Below are positions 44,952-53,855 of a stretch of DNA of 64,000 bases, in pieces; position 1 is the stretch's first letter, and each line of letters opens with the position of its first letter. This DNA comes from an uncultured Bacilli bacterium (lineage in GTDB: Bacteria; Bacillota_I; Bacilli_A; RF39; UBA660), in contig CAKPHZ010000002.1 of NCBI GenBank assembly GCA_934162265.1, forward strand, positions 1 through 64,000, written 5' to 3'. The notes below the pieces were generated by a model. That model worked only from the letters and a program-made list of their open reading frames with translations. It did not search any database and was not told the DNA's origin. The position numbers and the translations under genes were made by a program.

Positions 44952-45669
44952 TACAGTAGACTACAAAGAAAGTAGTAAGATTGTTAATATTTTTACAGAA
45001 GATGAGGGAATTATTGGGGTTCTTTCTAAAGGATGTAAGACAATGAAAAGCAAACTTCGAGCAGTATCTACACCGCTATCTCAAGGGACTTTTTATTTAA
45101 GACAGTATGGATCAGGAATGTCATTACTAACAGAAGTCGATTTAGAAATCTCTTATAAAGAAATACGAAAAGATATTTTTAAACAAAATTATGCTTTATT
45201 TTTATTAGACCTTGCTAGTCAAGTTTATCGTCATGGTAAGCAAAAGCAAATTTATTCTTTATTAATTTCTGCTTTAGCAAAGATTGAGGAAGGCTATGAT
45301 GCTGAAGTCATTACTGATATTGTAGAATTACAGTTACTTAAGTATCTTGGTATTCAGCCAGAACTTTCTTGCTGTGTTAGTTGTGGTAATAAGGAAGATA
45401 TTATTACGATTTCTAGTTATAAGGGAGGTTATCTTTGTAAGAGATGTGTTGGTAGGGAATTTGTTTATTCTTTAAAGATGATGAAATTAATTAGAATGTT
45501 ATCTTTAGTAGATTTGGATAAGATTAAACGGATTGATATTCGGGATGAAGTAAAGAAAGAAATATCTATTTTTATCGATGACTACTATGATCGTTATGCT
45601 GGTCTTTATTTGAAGAGTAAAGAATTTTTAAAAAATTATTCCAAATTGATGGAAGTCACTGACTTATAA
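44920..45669 (+). CDS. recO: DNA repair protein RecO
   Basis: RecO loads RecA onto SSB-coated DNA with RecR and anneals strands. 249 residues. The N-terminal OB-fold reads GIVISTVDYKESSKIVNIFTEDEGIIGVLSKGC. A helical domain follows, then the zinc site CCVSCGN ... CKRC (about residues 152-177). It closes the era cluster and is followed by a good terminator. The start codon lies within the yqzL-like gene, with AGTAGGA ahead. Confidence 0.93.
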   Translation: MIRKVTGIVISTVDYKESSKIVNIFTEDEGIIGVLSKGCKTMKSKLRAVSTPLSQGTFYLRQYGSGMSLLTEVDLEISYKEIRKDIFKQNYALFLLDLASQVYRHGKQKQIYSLLISALAKIEEGYDAEVITDIVELQLLKYLGIQPELSCCVSCGNKEDIITISSYKGGYLCKRCVGREFVYSLKMMKLIRMLSLVDLDKIKRIDIRDEVKKEISIFIDDYYDRYAGLYLKSKEFLKNYSKLMEVTDL

Positions 45670-45705
45670 TACTTATATAGAATAAAACTGTATAAGTATT
45701 TTTAA
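45668..45705 (+). terminator. Terminator of recO
   Basis: AATACTTATA (45668-45677) pairs with TATAAGTATT (45691-45700), followed by Ts. Same AATACTTA core as several other hairpins in the window. Confidence 0.75.
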
Positions 45706-45764
45706 ATGCATTAAAGTTTAAAAGTTATCAAGCATTAAAAAAAATTGGATTTGTTTCTCAATTG

Positions 45765-45793
45765 TTGACAAATAGCAGAAGTAGGTATACAAT
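45765..45793 (+). promoter_or_regulatory. Consensus sigma-A promoter
   Basis: TTGACA (45765-45770), 17 bases, TACAAT (45788-45793), one base from full consensus. It drives the unknown gene at 45817. Confidence 0.8.
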
Positions 45794-45816
45794 AAGCGAA
45801 TAAGAGGGGGATTATG

Positions 45817-46419
45817 ATGTTAACAAATGATGAGATTTTTTTAGATTATTTAATTGCAAATGGCTTTCAACCACAAAATTATAAAAATATTTTGGAACTT
45901 ATTCAATCTGTTCCTAATTCGATTTCTAAATATTTAAAAGATTATCGACAATTTTTATTATCAGGAAAAATAGATTATTCAGAGTTAGTATCTTATCAAA
46001 TAAAAGGAGCCAATGGTTATCTTAATAAAAGAGGAAGAATAGTTGTTCCAACTTCTGAAGCAGGAGATGAATATTTTAAGAATTTGGCAAAAAAATTAAA
46101 AATTCGTAGTAATCAAAAAATTCCTTATTTTTATCCCATTATCAGTGAGTTTGATGCATTAATTGCTTATTATGATCTAACACTAGATCAACAAGTTATC
46201 GTTGACCAAATTGTAAACGCCAGTATTCCTTTAATAGAAAATAATTATATTGGTTTTATTGCTGATACAAAAGATCAAGACCAAATTACTAAAACTATAG
46301 CTATTTTCTCTATATTATTAGAAGTAATTAAATCTAATTCTAGGCAAGACTATACAATGATTCATGATACAGTAAGTAACCAGGGAAAAGAATTATACTT
46401 AATTAAAAAAAGTAGATAA
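45817..46419 (+). CDS. Unknown cytoplasmic protein (200 aa)
   Basis: I do not recognise this protein. It has no signal or membrane helix. The N-terminal part is helical (EIFLDYLIANGFQPQNYKNILELIQS); the middle holds NGYLNKRGRIVVPTSEAGDEYF and the end EVIKSNSRQDYTMIHDTVSNQGKELYLIKKS. Two ATG codons follow an AGAGGGGG site; the second has better spacing. It has the strongest promoter in this part of the window, so it is probably well expressed. It is preceded by the recO terminator and followed by a separate promoter, so it is likely a single-gene transcript. Confidence 0.6.
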   Translation: MLTNDEIFLDYLIANGFQPQNYKNILELIQSVPNSISKYLKDYRQFLLSGKIDYSELVSYQIKGANGYLNKRGRIVVPTSEAGDEYFKNLAKKLKIRSNQKIPYFYPIISEFDALIAYYDLTLDQQVIVDQIVNASIPLIENNYIGFIADTKDQDQITKTIAIFSILLEVIKSNSRQDYTMIHDTVSNQGKELYLIKKSR

Positions 46420-46480
46420 AAAAGACCAAATGCTAAATTAAACAAGAAAAAAGAATATTGTTTATATATAATTTACTTCC

Positions 46481-46509
46481 TTGAAATATTTCATAGAGTA
46501 ATATAAAAT
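46481..46509 (+). promoter_or_regulatory. Promoter of the gene at 46535
   Basis: TTGAAA (46481-46486), 17 bases, TAAAAT (46504-46509). Confidence 0.55.
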
Positions 46510-46534
46510 GGAAATATGGAAAGGAAGATAAAAA

Positions 46535-47098
46535 ATGCAATATAATTATCCAATAAAATATTCAATAATGCCAATTTGTGCATACGTTGGAGAGAATTTA
46601 AGTAACAATCACACATTAAATATTTATAATTCCATTGTAAGGTATGGATATAAACATTTAGAAGTTATTGGCTATGTTGTTTCTAAATGTTATATCCTTA
46701 GTGAGATTAATTCTTTTTTATCAGATGGAACAACAAATACCTCTTATAGAGTAGTTTTTCCTTATCAAAAAGTTAATGATAAAGGAAGAGAAGCTTATCG
46801 TAAAGTAGAACCTACAAGATATAATGCACAAATAGGAGAGATATACGATACTGTAGAAGAAGCAGTTTTAGCTAAAAATGAATTAAACCAAATCATTTTA
46901 TCAGAAGAATTATCAAGAATTCCAAGAAATAAAAACTACCAAAAAAATATTGAATTCATTCAAGAAGCATTTTCAGAAAGGATAGAGAAACTTAATAAAT
47001 TAGAAGTAGAAATTGAAGCAAATACCAAAGAAATGATTGTATCTGAAAATCAAGGACAAGATTTATCGATATTTCAAAAAAAATTGAAAAAGCAATAA
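46535..47098 (+). CDS. Unknown cytoplasmic protein (187 aa)
   Basis: I do not recognise this protein. The N-terminal 110 residues look like a mixed alpha/beta domain (YSIMPICAYVGENLSNNHTLNIYNSIV; TSYRVVFPYQKVNDKGREAYRKVEP). The C-terminal 75 residues are a helical, charged coiled-coil-like segment (YDTVEEAVLAKNELNQIILSEELSR onward). No export signal. A GGAAGG-type site precedes the ATG. It sits 36 bases before the DUF362 gene and may be co-transcribed with it. Confidence 0.55.
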   Translation: MQYNYPIKYSIMPICAYVGENLSNNHTLNIYNSIVRYGYKHLEVIGYVVSKCYILSEINSFLSDGTTNTSYRVVFPYQKVNDKGREAYRKVEPTRYNAQIGEIYDTVEEAVLAKNELNQIILSEELSRIPRNKNYQKNIEFIQEAFSERIEKLNKLEVEIEANTKEMIVSENQGQDLSIFQKKLKKQ

Positions 47099-47134
47099 TT
47101 TTGTAGTAGAATGAATTCAGAAAGGATGAGTAAG

Positions 47135-48001
47135 ATGAAAAGTAAAGTATATTTTATGAAAGAAATCACTTCAGATAATCTAGTAAAAATATATCATGCA
47201 TTAAACAAAGAATTACCAGGAAAAGTAGCAATTAAGGTTCATTCAGGAGAAGCTGGTAACCAAAATTATCTACGGCCTGAATTTCTACAACAAATCGTAA
47301 ATGAAGTAAAAGGGACAATTGTAGAATGCAATACTGCTTATGATGGAGCAAGAAATACAACAGAAAAACATCTTCAATTGATGAAAGAACACGAATGGAA
47401 CAAATACTTTAAAGTAGATATTTTAGATAGCGAAGGTCCTGATATGGAACTAGATATTCCAAGTGGAAAAGTAATAAAAAAAGATTATGTAGGAAAAAAT
47501 ATAAAAAATTATGATTCATGTTTAGTATTATCTCACTTTAAGGGACATCCTATGGGAGGATATGGAGGAGCATTAAAACAATTATCCATTGGCTTCGCCT
47601 CTTCTTATGGAAAAGCTTACATCCATGGTGCTGGAAAACCAGAAGAAAAGTGGACTGCTGATCATGATAAATTTTTGGAATCAATGGCAGATGCGGCTTC
47701 TTCAGTACATCAATATTTTAAAGGAAATATTTGTTATATTAATATTATGTGTAATATGTCAGTAGATTGCGACTGTTGTGCTGTTGCAGAAGATCCTTGT
47801 ATGGAAGATATTGGCATCTTAGCGTCCACTGATCCAATCGCTTTAGACCAAGCTTGTATTGATTTAGTTTATCAATCAAAAGATCCAGGAAAAGATCATC
47901 TAGTTGAGAGAATAGAATCGAGAAATGGAAGACATACTATAGATATAGCCTCTACACTAGGATTTGGATCAAAAGACTATGAACTTATTGAAATCAAATA
48001 A
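47135..48001 (+). CDS. DUF362 family protein
   Basis: About 288 residues. KVAIKVHSGEAGNQNYLRPEFLQQIV, VECNTAYDGARNTTEKH, SHFKGHPMGGYGGALKQLSIGFASSYGKA and the cysteine-bearing MCNMSVDCDCCAVAEDPC are the usual DUF362 segments. ASTDPIALDQACIDLVY is also typical. Many relatives carry two 4Fe-4S clusters in a C-terminal ferredoxin part; that part is absent here, as in the shorter family members. The role is unknown, often guessed to be redox-related. AAAGGATG suits the third ATG of the open frame, so I start there. A 12-bp-stem terminator follows. Confidence 0.85.
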   Translation: MKSKVYFMKEITSDNLVKIYHALNKELPGKVAIKVHSGEAGNQNYLRPEFLQQIVNEVKGTIVECNTAYDGARNTTEKHLQLMKEHEWNKYFKVDILDSEGPDMELDIPSGKVIKKDYVGKNIKNYDSCLVLSHFKGHPMGGYGGALKQLSIGFASSYGKAYIHGAGKPEEKWTADHDKFLESMADAASSVHQYFKGNICYINIMCNMSVDCDCCAVAEDPCMEDIGILASTDPIALDQACIDLVYQSKDPGKDHLVERIESRNGRHTIDIASTLGFGSKDYELIEIK

Positions 48002-48003
48002 AT

Positions 48004-48056
48004 AAAGAGATAGTTTTCAACTTAAAGTTTAGTTGATTCAACTATCTCTTTCTTGC
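48004..48056 (+). terminator. Terminator of the DUF362 gene
   Basis: AAAGAGATAGTT (48004-48015) pairs perfectly with AACTATCTCTTT (48040-48051), with an inner CAACT/AGTTG stem in the loop and a T-rich end. Confidence 0.85.
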
Positions 48057-48104
48057 TTTTCTACCACAAATAAGATATGCTAAACTGGTAAAGGAGAGAA
48101 AACA

Positions 48105-50081
48105 ATGAAAAAGAAAAAAAGAATTATCTTCTTAAGTATAATATTAATTGTTTTAATTTTTACATTTACCTATGTAAATTTAGAAGAAAAAAATAAAAAT
48201 ACTAAAGAAGTCAAAGTAGTAAGTAGTTTAATAGAAAAACAAGAAAAAAGAGAAAAATCATTTAAAATAAAAGGATATACCGTAGAAAATCCAAATATCA
48301 TTTTAGATCCTTATCAAAATTCTCCATTAACAGCACTTGTTTTATTTGAAACCAAAAATGAAGTAGCACCTAAAGTAACCATAGAAGGAAAAGATGAATT
48401 AAGTACTTTCACTCATCAATTCAAAAAAACAAAACAACACTATCTACCAATCTATGGATTATATGCAAATAAAGAGAATAAAGTAAAAATTGAATATACA
48501 GAAAATGGTAAAAAAATTTCTCAAGAAATTAAAATAAAAACAAAAGAACTACCTAAAAATATGGTATTACCAACTTCAGTAACAGCAGATAAGGAAAACT
48601 TAACCAATGATTTATATTTTTATACTCCATCTAGTGATGGATATACTGCAGCCTATGATGTAAATGGAGATGTTCGCTGGTACTTATCTAATAATGCTCT
48701 ATGGAAGGTAGATAAATTAAAAAATGGAAATTTATTACTGAGTACAGAAAGATTAATCAATAACCCATATTATATGACTGGTTTATATGAAATGAACATG
48801 TTAGGAAAAATTATTACTGAATATAGCTTAAAAGGTGGCTATCACCACGATTATTATGAAATGGAAAATGGAAACCTTTTAATCGCTAGTGATGATTTCT
48901 ATAATGATGATGGAACAGTAGAAGACTATATTGTTGAATTAGATAGAAAAACAGGAAAAATTGTTAACACCTTTGATTTAAAAGACATCTTAAATATGCA
49001 AGATGGAAAAAGTGAAAACTGGACAGCGTACGATTGGTTTCATAACAATTCTGTTTGGTATGATAAGAAAACAAATTCCATTACTTTATCTGGTCGCCAT
49101 CAAGATGCAGTAGTTAATATTGATTACAAAACAAAAAAATTAAATTGGATTATTGGAGATTCTACCAATTGGAGCAAAGAATATCAAAAATACTTTTTCA
49201 AAAAAGTAGGAGATACAGACTTTGAATGGCAATGGAGTCAACATGCCGCAATGATTACTCCAGAAGGATATGTTTTTATCTTTGACAATGGAAATAATAA
49301 GTCTAAAATCAAAGAAAATTATGTATCTGCTGAAAATAGTTACTCTAGAGGAGTAATGTATAAAATTGATACCAAAAAAATGACCATTGAACAAGTCTTT
49401 GAATACGGAAAAGAACGAGGAAGTGAATTCTATTCCCCTTATATTTCTGATGTCGATTACTTAGAAAAAAATCATTACATTATTCATTCAGGAGGAATTG
49501 TCTATGTTGATGGAAAAAACTCTAACCAACCAGCAGGATTTTCCAAAGACACTACTCTTGTAAGTGATACAGTAGAATTACTTAATAATAAAGTAATTTT
49601 TGAAATAAAATTTCCAACAAATAATTATCGTGTTGAAAAAATGAGTCTATATAACAAGAATGAAGAAGTGAATTTGAACTCTCCTAAAATATTAGGAAGT
49701 CTAGGAAAAACAAAAATTGATAAAACAGAATTTAAATTACAAATGCAGGCAAACAAAAAAGATAAAAATTATCATTCCCATGAAATTAGTTTTCAAAAAG
49801 AAAAAGACCGTTTAGTATTTAAAGGAACATTTAAAAAGGGAACAGATGTTAAAGTATTATTGTACAAAAACTTAAAAGTAAATACTTATAATATTAGTAT
49901 TAGTAAAAAACCTTATACTGCTCTTTGTGTAGATGTATTTACGGAAGAAGAAAATGAAAAAGGACTTACCGTAACAAGATATATTAACCAAGAAGGATTA
50001 AAAGGAACTTACTCTATTTATTTAAGTATAGATGGAAAAATATATAACACAGAAGAATATGTTAATTTTTCACAAGAATAG
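48105..50081 (+). CDS. Aryl-sulfate sulfotransferase (AssT-type), membrane-anchored
   Basis: Transfers sulfate between phenolic compounds without PAPS. 658 residues: an N-terminal membrane helix (about 6-25), a beta-rich N-terminal domain, then the six-bladed propeller. Likely catalytic residues are H247/H248 (GGYHHDYYEMENGN), H313 (YDWFHNNS), R331 (LSGRHQDA) and H380 (QWSQHAAM). The H313-R331 distance of 18 equals that of H356-R374 in E. coli AssT. That enzyme is periplasmic and has a disulfide; here the protein faces outward on a Gram-positive membrane and lacks an associated DsbL/DsbI pair. Substrates might be host or dietary phenol sulfates, an inference. Confidence 0.85.
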   Translation: MKKKKRIIFLSIILIVLIFTFTYVNLEEKNKNTKEVKVVSSLIEKQEKREKSFKIKGYTVENPNIILDPYQNSPLTALVLFETKNEVAPKVTIEGKDELSTFTHQFKKTKQHYLPIYGLYANKENKVKIEYTENGKKISQEIKIKTKELPKNMVLPTSVTADKENLTNDLYFYTPSSDGYTAAYDVNGDVRWYLSNNALWKVDKLKNGNLLLSTERLINNPYYMTGLYEMNMLGKIITEYSLKGGYHHDYYEMENGNLLIASDDFYNDDGTVEDYIVELDRKTGKIVNTFDLKDILNMQDGKSENWTAYDWFHNNSVWYDKKTNSITLSGRHQDAVVNIDYKTKKLNWIIGDSTNWSKEYQKYFFKKVGDTDFEWQWSQHAAMITPEGYVFIFDNGNNKSKIKENYVSAENSYSRGVMYKIDTKKMTIEQVFEYGKERGSEFYSPYISDVDYLEKNHYIIHSGGIVYVDGKNSNQPAGFSKDTTLVSDTVELLNNKVIFEIKFPTNNYRVEKMSLYNKNEEVNLNSPKILGSLGKTKIDKTEFKLQMQANKKDKNYHSHEISFQKEKDRLVFKGTFKKGTDVKVLLYKNLKVNTYNISISKKPYTALCVDVFTEEENEKGLTVTRYINQEGLKGTYSIYLSIDGKIYNTEEYVNFSQE

Positions 50082-50104
50082 AAAAATACTTATTCTTTTT
50101 TTTC
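50074..50104 (+). terminator. Terminator of the sulfotransferase gene
   Basis: AAGAATA (50074-50080) pairs with TATTCTT (50091-50097), followed by a run of Ts. The stop codon lies in the loop. Confidence 0.65.
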
Positions 50105-50204
50105 TAGGGGAAATAGCATTTTATTTTATTAAAGATATCTTGCCTTTTTCTCTTTTTTTTGATAAAATCTAAGTAGTGTAAAATAAGAATAGGGGATAGA
50201 TAAT

Positions 50205-52106
50205 ATGAATAAACGATTACCAAAAAAAGTAAATAAAATAATCATTTATCTAATGGTATTATTAGTGATTACTTTAGGTGGACTTTCGCTAAAAGGAACT
50301 TATGCTAAATTCACAAGTAATTATACTACCCCAGATGATATAGTAGGAATGAATTTATCATTTAATCTAAATATTAGCAATATTGAAGAATATGAAGAAA
50401 TTCATGTTGCTCCTAATTCTTATGAAATATTTAATGTTAAAGTAACCAATGATAGTAATGCCACTGCCTATTATGGAATATGGTATAAAATGGTAAATCC
50501 TACTTCTAAAACAAGTGATATTATTATTGCAAGAAATATAGAAAATGATACAACAACCAGTGGAAGTTTATTAGAAAATAATAACATTACAGCAACCATT
50601 ATCATCAAAAATAATACCAATAGCAGCGCTATTGTAAATATAGGTGTTGCAACTTCTGATAAAAGTACAAAAGATATTGAATATTTAAATGGAAAAGCGC
50701 TAATTAGTGGAACAACATCAGAGGTAGATTTCTCTTATGACTCTATCAATAAAAGGTATATTAGCTATGAAGAAGGAAATAGCAACTTTACATTATCTAG
50801 TTTAATTTATTCTTATACAGGCTCATCCCAAACCTTTACAGCTGATCATACCGGAGTTTATCAAGTAGAAGCTTGGGGAGCAGAATCCATAAATCAAAAA
50901 GCAGAAAACATAAAATATGGAGAATATTCTAGAGGAAATATTGTCTTAAACAATCAAGAAAAAATTTATTTATCCATAGGAGCAAAATCGGTAGCAAACA
51001 CCCAAGAAACAAATGATAGCTATCTAGGAACAAGAGCAAGTTACATCACAAAAGATGATAAAATCTCTTCCATAACCAATGAAAACTTAAATAAAATTGT
51101 ACTTTTAGCCAGTAACTCTGCTCAAACATCAAGTGATAAATTTGGCTATATTGGAAATGAATTATTACATAATAAAATAATGTATTGTTATAATTGTCAA
51201 ATTAACCAAGATAGATCTAACCTAATTTTTAATACTACAAATAAATCAAATACACCAACAACAAACTACACAAAGCAAGGAAATGGAGCAATAAAAATAA
51301 CTCCAATAGCGCCAACGGTAACAATAACACAATCTATAAATCCAGGAGAACAATTAGAAAATAATCAACTTATTTGTAATGACAATGGAAGTGGCTGTGA
51401 AATTTATAAAATTCAAGATACTACTAAACTAGATATTGGAGAACATCCCGTAAAAGTCATTTTAAAAGATTCTTTTGGTTACACCTATAAATACATGATT
51501 AACTTAAAAGTAGGAAATAAAATTAGTCAAGAATTTAAAGTAATTTATGATACCAAAGAAATCTCTTTATATAGTGAAGATAATAATTTATTAAAATCCA
51601 CCCCATTAGGAAATACAACAATAAAAAATATCGAAAGAATGGATAATTATATAGGGAAACCTACTTCAGATACTGAAAAATATTTTAAAGGTTATATTTA
51701 TAAATTAAAAATAACCTTAAAAGATGAAACTACTTTACTTGAGTATGACTTTACTAAAAATACGACCAGAGATTTATCAGGAAATGGATATAATGGTATT
51801 TTACAAAATGGAGCAAATTTAAAATATGATGGAAAAAGATATGCATTATTTTTAGATGGAGTAGATGATTATTTACAAATTCCAACCCTACCAAGTACAA
51901 TAGATTTTGCTTCTGGTTACACTATAGAAATAGAAGCAAAATGGTCTGATACAAGTCGTGCAGCAAAATTAGTTACCTTAGGAAATGATACCATAAAGAA
52001 TAATATTTCAATTTATAGTACAGAAAAGAATCTAGGTGCAGAATTATTCGATAATAATAATTCTAGTAAAGTTCAATCTGAAAATTATTTAATCACAGAA
52101 GAATAA
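50205..52106 (+). CDS. Large exported surface protein with C-terminal LamG-like domain
   Basis: 633 residues. A signal/anchor helix (about 11-28) runs into LKGTYAKFTSNYTT, similar to the start of TasA/camelysin-type proteins. An immunoglobulin-like region follows, with many Asn, Ser and Thr. About residues 205-370 resemble the glycine-rich (PF12810-type) domain (YSYTGSSQTFTADHTGVYQVEAWGA) but with few glycines. Then comes a beta-sandwich segment and a concanavalin/LamG-type domain (LLEYDFTKNTTRDLSGNGYNG; FLDGVDDYLQIPTLP). The LamG domain ends abruptly after about 120 residues, and no wall-sorting signal is present, so the gene may be truncated. Confidence 0.7.
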   Translation: MNKRLPKKVNKIIIYLMVLLVITLGGLSLKGTYAKFTSNYTTPDDIVGMNLSFNLNISNIEEYEEIHVAPNSYEIFNVKVTNDSNATAYYGIWYKMVNPTSKTSDIIIARNIENDTTTSGSLLENNNITATIIIKNNTNSSAIVNIGVATSDKSTKDIEYLNGKALISGTTSEVDFSYDSINKRYISYEEGNSNFTLSSLIYSYTGSSQTFTADHTGVYQVEAWGAESINQKAENIKYGEYSRGNIVLNNQEKIYLSIGAKSVANTQETNDSYLGTRASYITKDDKISSITNENLNKIVLLASNSAQTSSDKFGYIGNELLHNKIMYCYNCQINQDRSNLIFNTTNKSNTPTTNYTKQGNGAIKITPIAPTVTITQSINPGEQLENNQLICNDNGSGCEIYKIQDTTKLDIGEHPVKVILKDSFGYTYKYMINLKVGNKISQEFKVIYDTKEISLYSEDNNLLKSTPLGNTTIKNIERMDNYIGKPTSDTEKYFKGYIYKLKITLKDETTLLEYDFTKNTTRDLSGNGYNGILQNGANLKYDGKRYALFLDGVDDYLQIPTLPSTIDFASGYTIEIEAKWSDTSRAAKLVTLGNDTIKNNISIYSTEKNLGAELFDNNNSSKVQSENYLITEE

Positions 52107-52130
52107 AGAAACAAAGAAAGAAGGAAAAAG

Positions 52131-53495
52131 ATGATAAATAAATATATATTTAGAGAATATGATATTAGAGGAGTATATGGAAAAGATATTACAGAAGAGT
52201 TAGCCTATCTTTTAGGTAAAGCTTTTGGTACAAAGTTAAGAAGACTAAATAAAGATACAACTCTAGTAGGATACGATAATCGATATAGTTCTCCTAGTTT
52301 AGAAAAAGAATTAGTAAAAGGAATTCGTGAAAGCGGAGTAAATGTAGTAAGATTAGGATTAGTTACAACACCAATGTATTACTATGCATGGGATTTATTA
52401 CATATTCCGTGTGGAATGATGATTACAGCATCTCATAATCCTAAAGATGAAAATGGATTTAAATTTTCATACAACGGCATTCATAATGCCTATGGAGATA
52501 GTTCAAAAGAATTATATCAAATGATAATGGATAAAGATTTTATCACAGAAGAACAACTAGGAGAAGTAAAAGATGTAGAAATAAAAGAAGACTATATCAA
52601 AATGATTACTTCTAATATTGATTTAGGAGAAAGAAAATTAAAAGTAATTTATGACTGTGGAAACGGAACAACTTCCATAGTAGCAGATGAAATCTTCAAT
52701 ACCTTTAAAGATAAATTAGAATTAATCCCTCTATTTAATACAAGTGATTCTAATTTCCCTAACCATCATCCAGATCCAGCAGTAGAAGAAAACTTAAGTA
52801 TTTTAAAAGAAAAAGTAAAAACTTTACATGCTGATGTAGGAGTTGCTTTTGATGGAGATGGAGATAGAGTAGGAATTATTGATAATAAAGGAGAATTTCT
52901 TCCTATAGATAAATTTATGATTTTAGTATGGAGATATTTAGTAACACTTCCTAACATAGAAAAGAAAACTTTTTATGATATCAAATGTTCTTTAGCCTTA
53001 AAAGAAGAACTAGATAAATTAGGTGTAGAAAATGAATTTTATCGCACAGGAAACTCTTATACCAAAGAAAAAAGTTATCAAGGAAATTATCCATTCTCTG
53101 GAGAATTATCAGGACATGTTTTCTTTAGAGATAAATTTAATGGCTACGATGATGGCATTTATGCTGGCTTGAGGTTAATTGAAATCCTATCCAAAACAGA
53201 CAAAACCATAAAAGAATTATTAGAAAATATTCCTATCTATCAAAGTACCCCAGAAATCAAAGTTCAAGTTCCTGACGAAATTAAATTTAAAGTAGTAGAA
53301 CAAATCAAAGAATACTGTCAAGAAAAACACTACCATATTTTACTAGTTGATGGAGTAAAAGTCTTCTTTGAAGATGGTTCAGCCTTAGTAAGAGCATCTA
53401 ACACAGGACCAAATATTACGACTAGATTTGAAGCTAAAACAGAAGAAAAATTAAAAGCAATAGAAACAGAATTCATGAACTTAATTAATAACTAA
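52131..53495 (+). CDS. Phosphomannomutase/phosphoglucomutase
   Basis: Interconverts hexose 6- and 1-phosphates for cell-envelope sugar synthesis. 454 residues, the four-domain alpha-D-phosphohexomutase family, closest to AlgC/ManB. FREYDIRGVYG at the N-terminus, the phosphoserine loop ITASHNPKDENGFKF, the metal loop AFDGDGDRVGII, the sugar-binding GELSGHVFFRD and the phosphate-binding ALVRASNTGPNITTRFEA are all present. Which hexose is preferred cannot be told. It starts 25 bases after the surface protein gene, with AGAAGG ahead of the ATG. Confidence 0.92.
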   Translation: MINKYIFREYDIRGVYGKDITEELAYLLGKAFGTKLRRLNKDTTLVGYDNRYSSPSLEKELVKGIRESGVNVVRLGLVTTPMYYYAWDLLHIPCGMMITASHNPKDENGFKFSYNGIHNAYGDSSKELYQMIMDKDFITEEQLGEVKDVEIKEDYIKMITSNIDLGERKLKVIYDCGNGTTSIVADEIFNTFKDKLELIPLFNTSDSNFPNHHPDPAVEENLSILKEKVKTLHADVGVAFDGDGDRVGIIDNKGEFLPIDKFMILVWRYLVTLPNIEKKTFYDIKCSLALKEELDKLGVENEFYRTGNSYTKEKSYQGNYPFSGELSGHVFFRDKFNGYDDGIYAGLRLIEILSKTDKTIKELLENIPIYQSTPEIKVQVPDEIKFKVVEQIKEYCQEKHYHILLVDGVKVFFEDGSALVRASNTGPNITTRFEAKTEEKLKAIETEFMNLINN

Positions 53496-53505
53496 CTAAA
53501 AATGC

Positions 53506-53534
53506 TTGTTATACCAAAGAAAATATGATATAAT
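53506..53534 (+). promoter_or_regulatory. Promoter of the rimP-nusA-infB operon
   Basis: TTGTTA (53506-53511), 17 bases, TATAAT (53529-53534). Confidence 0.75.
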
Positions 53535-53549
53535 CAATATATCTTGAAG

Positions 53550-53580
53550 AAAAAGTGGCCTTATGAAAGTCCACTTTTTA
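53550..53580 (+). terminator. Leader attenuator before rimP
   Basis: AAAAAGTGG (53550-53558) pairs with CCACTTTTT (53571-53579) within the 5' leader, about 10 bases after the expected transcript start and just before the AGGAGG of rimP. Such a leader terminator would allow NusA, encoded downstream, to adjust its own operon. Confidence 0.6.
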
Positions 53581-53597
53581 TATATTAGGAGGAATGT

Positions 53598-53855
53598 ATG
53601 ATAGAAGAAAAAGTCAGAAAATTAATTGAAGAACCAGTCAATAAAATGGGAATCACAATTGATAGCATTATTTATGAAAAAGAAGGAAATAATTACTTCT
53701 TAAGAATTGTGATTGATAGAATTAAACCAATAGACATTGATACATGTGTTGAAGTAACACATCTTATTAATCCATTATTAGATAATAGCGATATCATAAG
53801 TGATAGTTATATATTAGATATATCTTCAAAAGAGAAAGGTGATAACAATGAATAA
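53598..53855 (+). CDS. rimP: Ribosome maturation factor RimP, short form
   Basis: RimP helps 30S subunit maturation. Only 85 residues: the N-terminal alpha/beta domain is present (VRKLIEEPVNKMGITIDSIIYEKEGNNYFLRIVIDR ... DTCVEVTHLINPLLDN ... YILDISSKEKG), but the C-terminal SH3-like domain of the usual 150-residue protein is missing. The frame ends in normal fashion, eight bases into nusA, with no sign of leftover codons. Position before nusA supports the identity. AGGAGG precedes the ATG. Confidence 0.82.
   Translation: MIEEKVRKLIEEPVNKMGITIDSIIYEKEGNNYFLRIVIDRIKPIDIDTCVEVTHLINPLLDNSDIISDSYILDISSKEKGDNNE

Noticed and set aside
46475..46502. Possible dif site near the skew change
   Set aside because: ACTTCCTTGAA matches the XerC arm of Bacillus dif in 10 of 11 positions, but the XerD arm (expected TTATGTAAACT) does not match, and that arm is normally the conserved one.
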